From: Eshraghiella sp045129695
GTDB taxonomy: Bacteria; Bacillota; Clostridia; Lachnospirales; Lachnospiraceae
Assembly: GCA_045129695.1 (NCBI GenBank)
Contig: JBGVJZ010000012.1
Coordinates: 100,855-164,854 of the forward strand
DNA: 64,000 bases
Direction of reading: 5' to 3'
Shown here: positions 26,839-36,146 of the stretch, piece by piece
Layout: the number at the start of each line of letters is the position of its first letter
How positions within the stretch are numbered: the stretch's first letter is position 1
Position numbers and translations under genes: made by a program
The notes under the pieces: generated by a model
The model's input: only the letters and a program-made list of their open reading frames with translations
Database searches by the model: none
Told to the model about the DNA's origin: nothing

Positions 26839-29256
26839 TTACTGTCTCAATGAAGCACCAAGCTTGGTAAGTTCATTAAGGATTTTATCCATAAGCTCAT
26901 TAATCTCTTTATCCTCCAGAGTTCTGTCCTTTGCCCTGAAAACAAGATTGAATGCTACGGATTTTTTACCCATGCCTACCTGCTCACCTTCGTATACATC
27001 AAAAAGATTACAGCTTTCAAGGAGCTTTCCACCCTTCTTCTCAATTGCGTTTTCCAATTCTCCAACAAGCACATTCTTATCAACAACCATACTGATGTCT
27101 CTTGTTGAAGCCGGGAATTTAGCAATTCCTGTGTACTTTCTGATAAATTTTGCCTTAGCCACAATACATGGCATATCAATAACTGCAATATAAACTCTGT
27201 CACTAATTTCGTAATTGTCACATACCTGCGGATGAACCTCGCCAAGGTAACCTGCAACCTCCCCATCATACACAATATGAGCCTGTCTTCCCGGATGAAG
27301 AAACGGTTCTTTCTCTGACGGGTCATAGTTAATCTTACCATCAAGTCCTGCTTTATCGAAGAACTCCTCTACAACACCCTTCATGGTAAAGAAATCACCT
27401 TCGCCATACATTCCAAGTGTTAACTGCGTTCTCTCATCAGGAAGCTCTGTAAGCGGAAGTTCCTTAGCAATATAAATATTACCAATCTCGTACAGACGAA
27501 CATTTCTGTTCTTACGGTTAAAGTTAGTTGCAAGTGATGTCAGCATTCCGTTTAACGGAGTTGTCTTCATTATACTAAAATCCTGTCCGAGCGGGTTAGA
27601 AATTGTAATTGCATTTCTAAGCGGTGAATCCTTGGCAATGAGCAGTTTGTCATATACCTTAGGACTCTCGAATGAGTAGTTCATGCTCTGGGAAAAGCCA
27701 CAGAACTGTGCAACTTTTCTTGCAATTTCTTCAACCTGCAATTTAAATGACAACTTGCCCATTGTTGCTTCGCCTGAAGGAAGTGATGTAGGGATATTTT
27801 CATATCCGAAAAATCTTGCAACCTCCTCTGCAAGATCTGCTCTTCCGATAAGATCCTGTCTGAATGATGGAATAATTACTTCATTAGTTGCTTCATCAAG
27901 CTTCAGTTCGAGTTTTTCAAAGTATTTAAGCATTTCTTCAGTTGAAACATTGGTTCCAAGAAGTGCATTATATTTTTCAGGTTCAAAAGGAATTTTCTTA
28001 ATCTCAGGTTTATTAGGGAATACATCAACCATTCCCCCGACAACTTCACCTGCACCTAACTCCTCAATAAGCTGGCATGCTCTGTTGATGGCAGCCTCTG
28101 CATTATATGGGTCAAGTCCCTTTTCAAACTTACCTGAAGCATCAGTTCTGAGTCCGACTCTCTTCGAAGATAGTCTGATATTAGTTCCGTCAAAACAAGC
28201 AGCTTCAAATAACATTGTGGTTACATCATCAGTAATTTTAGAGTTCTCACCACCCATGATACCTGCAAGTCCGATTGCTTTCTCTCCATCACAAATCATA
28301 AGCACATTGGAGTCCAGCTTTCTTTCCTGTCCGTCAAGTGTCTGGAAGCTCTCACCGTCGCCAGCTCTTCTGACAACAATTTTCTGACCTGCAATTTTAT
28401 CAAAATCATAAGCATGCATTGGCTGTCCATATTCTTCCATAACATAATTGGTAATATCTACGATATTATTGATTGGACGTATTCCGCTTGCAGCAAGTCT
28501 TCTCTGCATCCATTCAGGTGATGGTGCTATTTTAATATTTTTAACAAGCCTTGCACAGAAGCGTGGACATAAATCTGCTGCCTCTACCTCTACCTTAACA
28601 ATGTCATTAACATTTTCATTATTACCTGTAGCAGTAACAACCGGTGGAACAAAAGGCTTGTTAAAGGTTGCAGCAGCCTCTCTTGCAATACCAAGAACAC
28701 TGTAACAGTCAACTCTGTTAGATGTAATTTCGTATTCAAAAACAACATCGTGAAGTCCGAGTGCCTCAATTGCGTCACTTCCAACAACTGCGTCTGCTCC
28801 CATATCATAAAGTCCGTTTTCAGGGGCATCCGGATAGAAATCCTTAGATGAACCCAGTTCCTCAATTGAGCACATCATACCATTTGAAGGTACACCTCGT
28901 AATTTGCCTTTTTTAATTCTGATTCCGCCATCAGTCCTGTTACCGTCATGTCCGCCTGCAACCTTACCTCCATCCAGGCATACAGGTGTTTTCATTCCTT
29001 CATATACATTAGGTGCACCTGTTACAATCTGAATAGTCTCTGTTCCTACATCCACCTGACAGATTACTAATTTATCTGCGTCAGGGTGGCGTTCTACTTT
29101 AAGAACCTGTCCGACAACGATTTTCTCCAAATCTTTGTCAAGTTCTTCAAAACCTTCAACCTTGGTTCCGGTTAATGTCATTGCGTCTGTATATTCCTGT
29201 GCTGTACACTCAAGCTCCGGAACATACGCTTTTATCCATGATAATGCTGTATTCAT
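26839..29256 (-). CDS. pheT: Phenylalanyl-tRNA synthetase beta subunit
   Basis: 805 residues, the normal bacterial length. N-terminal EMAP/tRNA-binding domain (about residues 40-150), B3/B4 domain in the middle, B5 with KRVGLRTDASGKFEKGLDP, catalytic-like core and a C-terminal anticodon-binding FDX-ACB domain (KFPASTRDISMVVDKNV to the end). Forms the alpha2-beta2 enzyme with PheS. 14 bases after pheS. Confidence 0.98.
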   Translation of the reverse strand: MNTALSWIKAYVPELECTAQEYTDAMTLTGTKVEGFEELDKDLEKIVVGQVLKVERHPDADKLVICQVDVGTETIQIVTGAPNVYEGMKTPVCLDGGKVAGGHDGNRTDGGIRIKKGKLRGVPSNGMMCSIEELGSSKDFYPDAPENGLYDMGADAVVGSDAIEALGLHDVVFEYEITSNRVDCYSVLGIAREAAATFNKPFVPPVVTATGNNENVNDIVKVEVEAADLCPRFCARLVKNIKIAPSPEWMQRRLAASGIRPINNIVDITNYVMEEYGQPMHAYDFDKIAGQKIVVRRAGDGESFQTLDGQERKLDSNVLMICDGEKAIGLAGIMGGENSKITDDVTTMLFEAACFDGTNIRLSSKRVGLRTDASGKFEKGLDPYNAEAAINRACQLIEELGAGEVVGGMVDVFPNKPEIKKIPFEPEKYNALLGTNVSTEEMLKYFEKLELKLDEATNEVIIPSFRQDLIGRADLAEEVARFFGYENIPTSLPSGEATMGKLSFKLQVEEIARKVAQFCGFSQSMNYSFESPKVYDKLLIAKDSPLRNAITISNPLGQDFSIMKTTPLNGMLTSLATNFNRKNRNVRLYEIGNIYIAKELPLTELPDERTQLTLGMYGEGDFFTMKGVVEEFFDKAGLDGKINYDPSEKEPFLHPGRQAHIVYDGEVAGYLGEVHPQVCDNYEISDRVYIAVIDMPCIVAKAKFIRKYTGIAKFPASTRDISMVVDKNVLVGELENAIEKKGGKLLESCNLFDVYEGEQVGMGKKSVAFNLVFRAKDRTLEDKEINELMDKILNELTKLGASLRQ

Positions 29257-29270
29257 TATAAATCTCCTTC

Positions 29271-30290
29271 CTAGAACTGATTAAGAAATCTTGCGTCATT
29301 CTCATAGAGAAGTCTCATATCATCGATTTCATATTTAAGTAACGCAATTCTCTCTAAACCAATACCAAATGCAAAGCCTGTATATTCTTCAGGGTCAATT
29401 CCACTCATCTCAAGCACATGAGGATGAACCATACCACATCCGAGTATCTCTATCCAGCCTGAATTTTTGCAGAAGCGGCAGCCCTTTCCTCCACACTTAA
29501 AGCATGAAACATCCATTTCGGCGCTTGGCTCTGTGAACGGGAAATGATGTGGTCTGAACTTAACTTTGGTGTCAGCACCAAATAATTCCTTAGCAAATAC
29601 ATCAAGTGTTCCCTTCAAATCTGCAAAAGTTATATTTTTATCAATTACAAGTCCCTCAACCTGATGGAAAGATGGAGAATGCGTTGCATCCACCTCATCT
29701 GAACGGAATACTCTTCCCGGTGCAATCATTCTGATAGGCATTTTGCCTTTTTCCATTTCATGAACCTGAACTGATGAAGTCTGGGTTCTAAGTACGATAT
29801 TACTGTTAATATAGAAGGTATCCTGTTCGTCCTTGGCAGGATGATTTGCAGGAATATTCAAAGCCTCAAAATTGTAATAGTCATATTCAATTTCAGGTCC
29901 TTCTACAACCTCATAGCCCATGCCTACAAAAATTTTCTCAACCTCTTCAAGAGCAACTGTATTCGGATGGTTATGTCCTACAAGATTCTTCCTGGCAGGC
30001 AAAGTAACATCAATAACTTCATCCTTTAGCTGCTGCTCTCTGGCTGCATTGGCAAGTAATGTCTTAACTTCTTCTAATTTCTCCTCAATTGCAGCCCTGG
30101 TCTCATTAACCATTGCTCCAACCTTCGGTCTGTCCTCCGGTGCAACATCCTTCATACCCTTAAGTACTTCTGTAAGCTCACCCTTCTTACCAAGATATGC
30201 AACACGAATATCATTGAGCATATCAAGATTAGCAGCTTCAGAAATTTTGGCAATTGCCTGTTCCTTAATCGATTGTAATTTCTCTTTCAT
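29271..30290 (-). CDS. pheS: Phenylalanyl-tRNA synthetase alpha subunit
   Basis: 339 residues. N-terminal coiled coil (residues 1-85), then the class II core with motif 2 (GRVFRSDEVDATHSPSFHQVEG) and motif 3 (GFAFGIGLERIALLKY). It attaches Phe to tRNA-Phe. GAAAGGA ribosome site. First gene after a T-box leader, followed by pheT and queA. Confidence 0.98.
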   Translation of the reverse strand: MKEKLQSIKEQAIAKISEAANLDMLNDIRVAYLGKKGELTEVLKGMKDVAPEDRPKVGAMVNETRAAIEEKLEEVKTLLANAAREQQLKDEVIDVTLPARKNLVGHNHPNTVALEEVEKIFVGMGYEVVEGPEIEYDYYNFEALNIPANHPAKDEQDTFYINSNIVLRTQTSSVQVHEMEKGKMPIRMIAPGRVFRSDEVDATHSPSFHQVEGLVIDKNITFADLKGTLDVFAKELFGADTKVKFRPHHFPFTEPSAEMDVSCFKCGGKGCRFCKNSGWIEILGCGMVHPHVLEMSGIDPEEYTGFAFGIGLERIALLKYEIDDMRLLYENDARFLNQF

Positions 30291-30314
30291 AATATTTATC
30301 CTTTCTGATTTTTT

Positions 30315-30567
30315 GCATAAGAAAAGCGATTACATTCCCAAAGGGACGATGTAATCGCGGTACCACCCTAATTCCGGCATAATGCCGACACTCATTATAG
30401 CGTAACGTGCCAATACGTCATCCCCTACTGTTAATTCAAAGATGAAGCTCCAACATGAAATTCATTAACTGACTGAACTTAAAAGGGCTTGCAGCCGGTG
30501 ACCCCTTCTCTCTGAAAGAATTCCAGTTAATTACTGTGTGTTTTCATAGCCTTTGATATTTGAAACT
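30315..30567 (-). promoter_or_regulatory. T-box riboswitch leader of pheST
   Basis: On the minus strand the leader has an AGAGAGAAGGGG element, a candidate UUC (Phe) specifier at 30457-30459 within GAATTTCATG, and the T-box core AGGGTGGTACCGCG (30356-30372). A terminator hairpin GCGATTACAT/ATGTAATCGC follows, with a TTTTC run. Uncharged tRNA-Phe should favour the antiterminator and raise pheST expression. The rest of the pheS-dacF gap (about 110 bases) is AT-rich and holds the promoter. Confidence 0.92.
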
Positions 30568-30573
30568 TATATA

Positions 30574-30601
30574 ATTCTAACATATTAAAATATAAAGTCA
30601 A
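30574..30601 (-). promoter_or_regulatory. Promoter of the pheST T-box transcript
   Basis: On the minus strand, TTGACT (30596-30601), a 16-base spacer and TAGAAT (30574-30579), just upstream of the T-box leader. Confidence 0.65.
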
Positions 30602-30673
30602 TATTTTTTTCATAATATAAGATTATTGTAACTAAAATATATTAGATTACTTTATTAACGGTAAGGGATATTT

Positions 30674-31828
30674 ATGAAACGTATACTAATTTCTCTTTTA
30701 TGCACAATCCTTTTGATAACCGCCATTCCCATCAAAGCATTTGGAGATGAACCGGATATTCAGGCACCATCTGCAATTCTAATGGAAGCCTCCACAGGTA
30801 AAATAATTTATGAAAAAAATGCAGACGAAGTCCTTGCCCCTGCAAGTATTACCAAAATCATGACTCTTCTGCTTATTTTTGACGCTTTGGAAGAAAATAC
30901 AATAGCACTAACCGATGAGGTAACAGTTTCTGAGCACGCCGCCTCCATGGGAGGAAGTCAGGTTTTTCTGGAACCGGGAGAGGTACAGACAGTTGAAACC
31001 ATGATAAAATGCATTGCCATCGCCAGTGCCAATGACGCCTGCGTTGCAATGGCAGAGCACATATGCAGCTCAGAAGAAATATTTGTAAGCAGGATGAATG
31101 AGCGTGCAGCCGGACTTAACATGACCAATACTCACTTCGTCAATTCCTGCGGACTTGATACCGACGGTCATGTTACAACAGCAAGAGATGTGGCACTGAT
31201 GTCAAGAGAACTGATCACCAGGCACCCTGAAATTCATGACTACTCCACAATTTGGATGGATTCTTTCACACACGTAACAAGAAAAGGTGAAAGTGAATTT
31301 ACTCTTTCCAACACCAATAAGCTCTTAAAGCAATATGAATGGGCTACAGGTCTGAAAACAGGTTCAACAAGTGTTGCCAAATTCTGTCTGTCAGCTACTG
31401 CCAAGAAAAATGATATTGAACTGATATCTGTTGTTATGGCTTCGCCAAACGGCAAAACAAGGGTATCCGATTCCATTTCCCTGCTAAACTATGGGTATGG
31501 AATCTGCCATCTGTATAAGGATGATAACATGCCTCTGCTTACTCCACTCACAGTAAAAAACAGTACTAAAGGTATAGTTAATTGTAAATATGCTTCATCC
31601 TTCAACAATCTGTTTCTGGAAAATTATGATGAATCGCTGATTACCAAGGAGCTGGAATTTATAAGCTCTCCAAGCGCACCAATTAGTGAAGGTGATGTTA
31701 TGGGACAGCTGATTTACAAATATAACAATGAAATAATCGGTACTGTAGATATTCTTGCAGCCGAAGATATAGAAAAATCTGTTTTTAAGGATTATCTATA
31801 TATGCTTTGGAAGGAGCTTGCAGGTTAA
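30674..31828 (+). CDS. D-alanyl-D-alanine carboxypeptidase, DacF-like
   Basis: 384 residues. Signal peptide (about residues 1-24), then a PBP5-type penicillin-binding domain: SxxK in PASITKIMT near residue 58, SxN in IASANDAC near 115, KTG in LKTGSTSVAK near 228. A C-terminal beta domain follows and ends in a hydrophobic stretch (VFKDYLYMLWKELAG), perhaps an amphipathic anchor. Trims the fifth D-Ala from peptidoglycan stem peptides outside the cell. One of the few plus-strand genes. Confidence 0.93.
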   Translation: MKRILISLLCTILLITAIPIKAFGDEPDIQAPSAILMEASTGKIIYEKNADEVLAPASITKIMTLLLIFDALEENTIALTDEVTVSEHAASMGGSQVFLEPGEVQTVETMIKCIAIASANDACVAMAEHICSSEEIFVSRMNERAAGLNMTNTHFVNSCGLDTDGHVTTARDVALMSRELITRHPEIHDYSTIWMDSFTHVTRKGESEFTLSNTNKLLKQYEWATGLKTGSTSVAKFCLSATAKKNDIELISVVMASPNGKTRVSDSISLLNYGYGICHLYKDDNMPLLTPLTVKNSTKGIVNCKYASSFNNLFLENYDESLITKELEFISSPSAPISEGDVMGQLIYKYNNEIIGTVDILAAEDIEKSVFKDYLYMLWKELAG

Positions 31829-31851
31829 ATTATATTATCCCAAAATCAAAA

Positions 31852-31879
31852 TGGAACTGTCACATCTGTGGCAGTTCCA
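31852..31879. terminator. Bidirectional terminator between dacF-like gene and citrate synthase
   Basis: TGGAACTG and CAGTTCCA pair around a short inner stem (CAC/GTG), between the convergent stops at 31828 and 31889. Confidence 0.75.
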
Positions 31880-31888
31880 TAAAATTAT

Positions 31889-33244
31889 CTATCTTCTCTC
31901 AATATCCTCGTATTGTCTTCTGTCCATTACACTCATATATGCAGGGCGAATAATTTTATCCACATTAATCAATTCCTCAATTCTGTGAGCACTCCAGCCT
32001 ACAATTCTGGCAATGGCAAAAATCGGTGTATACAATTCCACAGGTATATCCAGCATACTGTATACAAATCCACTGTAGAAATCCACATTGGCACTAACAC
32101 CTTTATAAATTCTGCATGACTCAGAAATTACCTCAGGTGCCACTCTTTCAATCATTGAATAAAGTGCAAATTCATCACCACAATGTTTTGCATCTGCCAA
32201 TTCCTCAACAAACCCCTTAAAGATTCTTGCTCTCGGGTCAGAAATTGAATATACCGCATGCCCCATTCCATATATAAGTCCGCTTCTGTCAAAGGCCTCC
32301 TTTTTAAGGATTTTCCTAAGATATGTTCTTACTTCATCCTCGTCCTTTAAATCACGTACATTCTTCTTAATATCTTCCATCATCTTTACGACCTTAATAT
32401 TTGCACCACCATGCTTTGGACCCTTAAGTGAGGACAATGCTGCTGCAATAACAGAATAAGTATCTGAACCTGATGATGTTACAACACGAGTGGTAAATGT
32501 TGAATTATTTCCACCGCCATGCTCCATATGCAGAACAAGTGCAGCATCCAGAACCTTGGCTTCCACATCTGTAAATTTCTTATCAGGACGTAACAGTCTC
32601 AAAATATTCTCTGCAAATGATAATTTATTGTCAGGTCTGTGTATATATAAACTGTCATCTCTCTCATAATGGTTATAGGCATGATATCCGTATACAGCCA
32701 TCATTGGAAAAACACTGATAAGCATAAGGCATTGTCTCAATACATTATCAATTGACAAATCAGACACATTATTATCATAAGACGCAAGAGTAAGTACACT
32801 CTTGGTAAGTGAATTCATAATATCTCCGCTAGGAGCCTTCATAATAACATCTCTTGTAAAATTAGTCGGCAATCTTCTGCTTGCATTAAGCACATCAACA
32901 AAATTTGCCAGTTCATTCCCTGTCGGAAGCTTATCAAACAGCAGCAGATATGTTATCTCTTCAAAACCAAATCTGTCTTTCTTCTGAAATCCATTAACCA
33001 AATCAAATATATTATATCCCCTGTAATATAATTCTCCATCGCAAGGTACATTCTTACCATCTATTTCTTCTGAAGATTTAATTAATGAAATCTTAGTCAG
33101 ACCTGAGAGAACACCCTTTCCGTTCTTATCTCTTAAACCTCTCTTAACACCGAATTCATCAAATAAACCTATATCTATCTTCTGATTCTCAACACAAGCT
33201 GCTGCATATTCATTAGTAAAATCATTAACATTATATTTACTCAT
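31889..33244 (-). CDS. Citrate synthase
   Basis: 451 residues, longer than the usual 370-430. It condenses acetyl-CoA and oxaloacetate. Catalytic His regions LHMEHGGGNNSTF and YGMGHAVYSISDPR and the catalytic Asp region SANVDFYSGFVY are intact. The first 50 residues are an N-terminal extension without recognised motif. GGAGGAG ribosome site and an extended -10 upstream. No other TCA gene is near, so it most likely feeds glutamate synthesis (inference). Confidence 0.92.
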   Translation of the reverse strand: MSKYNVNDFTNEYAAACVENQKIDIGLFDEFGVKRGLRDKNGKGVLSGLTKISLIKSSEEIDGKNVPCDGELYYRGYNIFDLVNGFQKKDRFGFEEITYLLLFDKLPTGNELANFVDVLNASRRLPTNFTRDVIMKAPSGDIMNSLTKSVLTLASYDNNVSDLSIDNVLRQCLMLISVFPMMAVYGYHAYNHYERDDSLYIHRPDNKLSFAENILRLLRPDKKFTDVEAKVLDAALVLHMEHGGGNNSTFTTRVVTSSGSDTYSVIAAALSSLKGPKHGGANIKVVKMMEDIKKNVRDLKDEDEVRTYLRKILKKEAFDRSGLIYGMGHAVYSISDPRARIFKGFVEELADAKHCGDEFALYSMIERVAPEVISESCRIYKGVSANVDFYSGFVYSMLDIPVELYTPIFAIARIVGWSAHRIEELINVDKIIRPAYMSVMDRRQYEDIERR

Positions 33245-33282
33245 GCCACTCCTCCTTCTAACCTAAATAAACCTATTGCAAG

Positions 33283-33291
33283 ATTATATCA
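33283..33291 (-). promoter_or_regulatory. Extended -10 promoter of citrate synthase
   Basis: TGATATAAT on the minus strand, about 40 bases before the start codon. No clear -35 box. Confidence 0.5.
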
Positions 33292-33337
33292 TAAAAATCT
33301 TCATAATGGGGATAGTTTACAAAAATTTAATATTTAA

Positions 33338-33372
33338 AAAAAGGACCCCTGCATATTTGCAAAAGTCCTTTT
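33338..33372 (-). terminator. Terminator of the pullulanase gene
   Basis: On the minus strand, AAAAGGAC...GTCCTTTT with an inner TGCA/TGCA pairing, then a T run. It starts 25 bases after the stop. Confidence 0.8.
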
Positions 33373-33396
33373 AATCATTCATTAATAATTAATTGT

Positions 33397-36036
33397 TTAT
33401 TTAAGAGCACCTTTAACTAAAATAGTTGTTGTAAGTGCTTCAACAGAAATGCTGCCGCTTGCAGAACCAAGTGATTCTGTTCCTGCCTTATCTCCCTGAA
33501 CACAAATTGTCCAATCTCCGTCCGGAAGGTCAACTGAAACAGCTGTTGATGTTGGGTTATATACTACAAAGATTCCATCTGAAACTTCACCGTCAGCTTT
33601 TGCAAGCTCGTAAGCGATTACTCCGTCCGGAAGTCCTGAAATCATATTGTAGCTTGATGTAGCATTTTCCATCTGTGTTAATGAAGCATGTGCTTTTCTG
33701 AATGCAATCAATCCCTTGTAGTAATTATATACTGTCTGATAAGTTGCATCATTTAAATCATCCCACTTAAGGCTGTTAACTGCATCACTGGCATTGTAGC
33801 TGTTGTGGTTGAATGTTCCATCTCCGTTTGGCTTAGATCTTAACATTTCCTCACCTGCTAAGATGAAAGGAACACCCTGTGATGTATACACAATTGCTGC
33901 TGACATAAGATTCTGCTTAACCTTATCTTCCATTGAATCATCCGGGTTAGAAAGGTTAATCTCATCCCATAATGTTCTGTTATCATGACATGATGCATAG
34001 TTAATCTGGGCAGACGGGGTCTTAGACCATGTAACTGATCCTGTTACTGCTGATGCAATTGTAGATGTCTTGCTGAAATCTCCGTTTACATAGCCCTTTG
34101 CTATCTCATCAAACACGCTACCCTTGATAGCGTCTCTAATTGTATCATTAAACATTCCAAAGCCTTCAAGGCTGTTGCTTGCTGACTGATTAGCCATTGT
34201 AACACCTGATTTGGTTACAACTGTTCCCATTGTCCAGCCTTCACCATAAATGATGATTGATGGATCAATCTTATTTAATTCTTCTCTGACTGCTTTAATT
34301 GTCTCTGTATCAATCAAACCTACAAGATCAAAACGGAATCCGTCAATGTGATACTCTTCTGCCCAGTAAACTACTGAGTCAACGATGAACTTGCTAACCA
34401 TTGCTCTCTCAGATGCAACGTCATTACCACATCCTGAACCGTTTGAATCTGCTCTGTAGAAATATCCAGGAACTAATTTGTTGAAACAATAATCTGTATT
34501 ATAGGTATGGTTGTAAACAACGTCCATTACAACTGAAATTCCGTTGTTATGAAGTGTCTGTACCATTTCCTTGAACTCTTTAACTCTAACTTCTCCATTG
34601 TATGCATCTGTTGAGTATGAACCCTCAGGAACATTGTAGTTCTTAGGATCATATCCCCAGTTATACTGTGTTGAATCCTTAACGGACTCATCAACTGTTG
34701 CATAATCATATACAGGAGTTAACTGAAGGTGTGTAACACCTAAATCAATAATATGGTCTAAACCTGTTGAAACACCATTTGAGTTGGTAGTTCCAAGCTC
34801 TGTTAATCCAAGGTATTTACCCTTATTGGTAATTCCTGAGCTCTCATCAACAGATAAATCTCTGATGTGCAACTCATAAATGATAGAATCAGTAGCGTCC
34901 ATTCCGCTGTTAGGATTCTTATCTTTATCCCATCCTTCCGGATCAGTTGAATCAAGGTCGATAACCATTGCTCTGTTACCGTTAACACCTACTGCACGCG
35001 CATAAGGATCACATGCTTCGTTAGTTGCTGTACCAACTTTCGCTGTGTATGTGTAATATGTTCCATTAAGGTCTCCATCAACCTTAGCTTCCCAAACACC
35101 TTTTTCGCCTTTGGTCATTTCAACTGTCTTAATTAAATCATCTGTTCCTTCAGTTCCTGACTCATAAAGATTAACGCTTAAAGCTTCAGCTGTAGGAGCC
35201 CATACCTTAAATGTAGTGGAATCCTTAGACCAAACTGCTCCTAAATCATCTCCGTCATATCCATATTCTTCCTCAAATCCATCTGTTGAGAAAACATCCG
35301 GAACCTTAATTTCATATTCAAGACTGCCATTAAGTACTGCCTTATATCCACCAAATGGATCAACTTCCTCTGAAAGAACAATTGTAACTGCCTTTCCGTC
35401 AGCATTCTGAGATTCAACTGCAAGCTCATTGTCCTTAGCATCCTTAACAATTATCGTATTTTCGTCTGTCCATTCCTGTGAAACTGTAATATTAACTGTT
35501 TTGTAGTCACCTGATAATTCAGCCTTTATAATGCCTAATCCTTTCACACAATCGTCTCCTAATTCATGCTCATAGCCTTCCTGTCCACTCTTAACAAATA
35601 CATCAACAGTACCTGCTAAAATGCCCATGCCGGCCAAATCAATAAACTGGTCACCATCAAAATCTTTGGATTCCCATTCATTGAGTCTGACAATGAAACC
35701 GACCTGCTCTGTACCTGCCGGGAATGTTGCTGTAGTAACAACACCATTATCGTCTGCTTCTGTTCCAAACTGATAAGCAGCACCGTCTCCGTTTGAAGGC
35801 CAAAGCCATACGTTCCATCCGTCATATGTACCATCATCCCTCAAATAGTGGAGATTAATGGTAATTTCAGTAGAGTTCGAATTTTCAGAACCGCCTGAAG
35901 TAGTAGTTTCCTGCTCTACTGAAGATGATGTAGTTGTGACATTTTCACTGCTTGAAGGTTTCTGGCTACATCCGATTAGAGAGAAAACAAGAGTTGCGGC
36001 TAATAAGATAGCCAAAATTCTTTTAAATTTTTTCAT
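33397..36036 (-). CDS. pulA: Pullulanase, type I, cell-surface lipoprotein (GH13)
   Basis: Cleaves alpha-1,6 bonds of pullulan and branched starch at the cell surface. About 879 residues from ATG at 36036 (AAAGG before it); the signal peptide ends in the lipobox SLIGC (Cys23), then a Ser/Thr/Glu linker. CBM41 domain near residues 55-165, a beta domain, CBM48 (AVWSKDSTTFKVWAPTAEALSVNL), then the GH13 barrel with the pullulanase signature YNWGYDPKNYNVPEGSYS, nucleophile Asp in FRFDLVGLID, acid Glu in IYGEGW and NYASCHDN. Monocistronic with its own terminator. Confidence 0.95.
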   Translation of the reverse strand: MKKFKRILAILLAATLVFSLIGCSQKPSSSENVTTTSSSVEQETTTSGGSENSNSTEITINLHYLRDDGTYDGWNVWLWPSNGDGAAYQFGTEADDNGVVTTATFPAGTEQVGFIVRLNEWESKDFDGDQFIDLAGMGILAGTVDVFVKSGQEGYEHELGDDCVKGLGIIKAELSGDYKTVNITVSQEWTDENTIIVKDAKDNELAVESQNADGKAVTIVLSEEVDPFGGYKAVLNGSLEYEIKVPDVFSTDGFEEEYGYDGDDLGAVWSKDSTTFKVWAPTAEALSVNLYESGTEGTDDLIKTVEMTKGEKGVWEAKVDGDLNGTYYTYTAKVGTATNEACDPYARAVGVNGNRAMVIDLDSTDPEGWDKDKNPNSGMDATDSIIYELHIRDLSVDESSGITNKGKYLGLTELGTTNSNGVSTGLDHIIDLGVTHLQLTPVYDYATVDESVKDSTQYNWGYDPKNYNVPEGSYSTDAYNGEVRVKEFKEMVQTLHNNGISVVMDVVYNHTYNTDYCFNKLVPGYFYRADSNGSGCGNDVASERAMVSKFIVDSVVYWAEEYHIDGFRFDLVGLIDTETIKAVREELNKIDPSIIIYGEGWTMGTVVTKSGVTMANQSASNSLEGFGMFNDTIRDAIKGSVFDEIAKGYVNGDFSKTSTIASAVTGSVTWSKTPSAQINYASCHDNRTLWDEINLSNPDDSMEDKVKQNLMSAAIVYTSQGVPFILAGEEMLRSKPNGDGTFNHNSYNASDAVNSLKWDDLNDATYQTVYNYYKGLIAFRKAHASLTQMENATSSYNMISGLPDGVIAYELAKADGEVSDGIFVVYNPTSTAVSVDLPDGDWTICVQGDKAGTESLGSASGSISVEALTTTILVKGALK

Positions 36037-36060
36037 ACATCGCACCTTTCTTTCTTTATA

Positions 36061-36113
36061 CATATACAATAATTTTAACAAAGGTGCAAATTTTCGCAAA
36101 TATCAATTTTCGC
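36061..36113 (-). promoter_or_regulatory. Pullulanase promoter with two GCGAAAATT direct repeats
   Basis: On the minus strand TTGCAC (36084-36089), 17-base spacer, TATATG (36061-36066). Upstream, GCGAAAATT occurs twice (36089-36097 and 36105-36113), 16 bases apart; these may be regulator sites for starch control. Confidence 0.45.
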
Positions 36114-36146
36114 ATATTCATATCATTTTTCTTTGATTAAATTGGT

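Noticed and set aside
27683..28387. A long open frame on the plus strand opposite pheT
   Set aside because: It lies wholly inside pheT, lacks a sensible ribosome site and encodes a low-complexity Ser/Pro-rich peptide typical of an antisense shadow.
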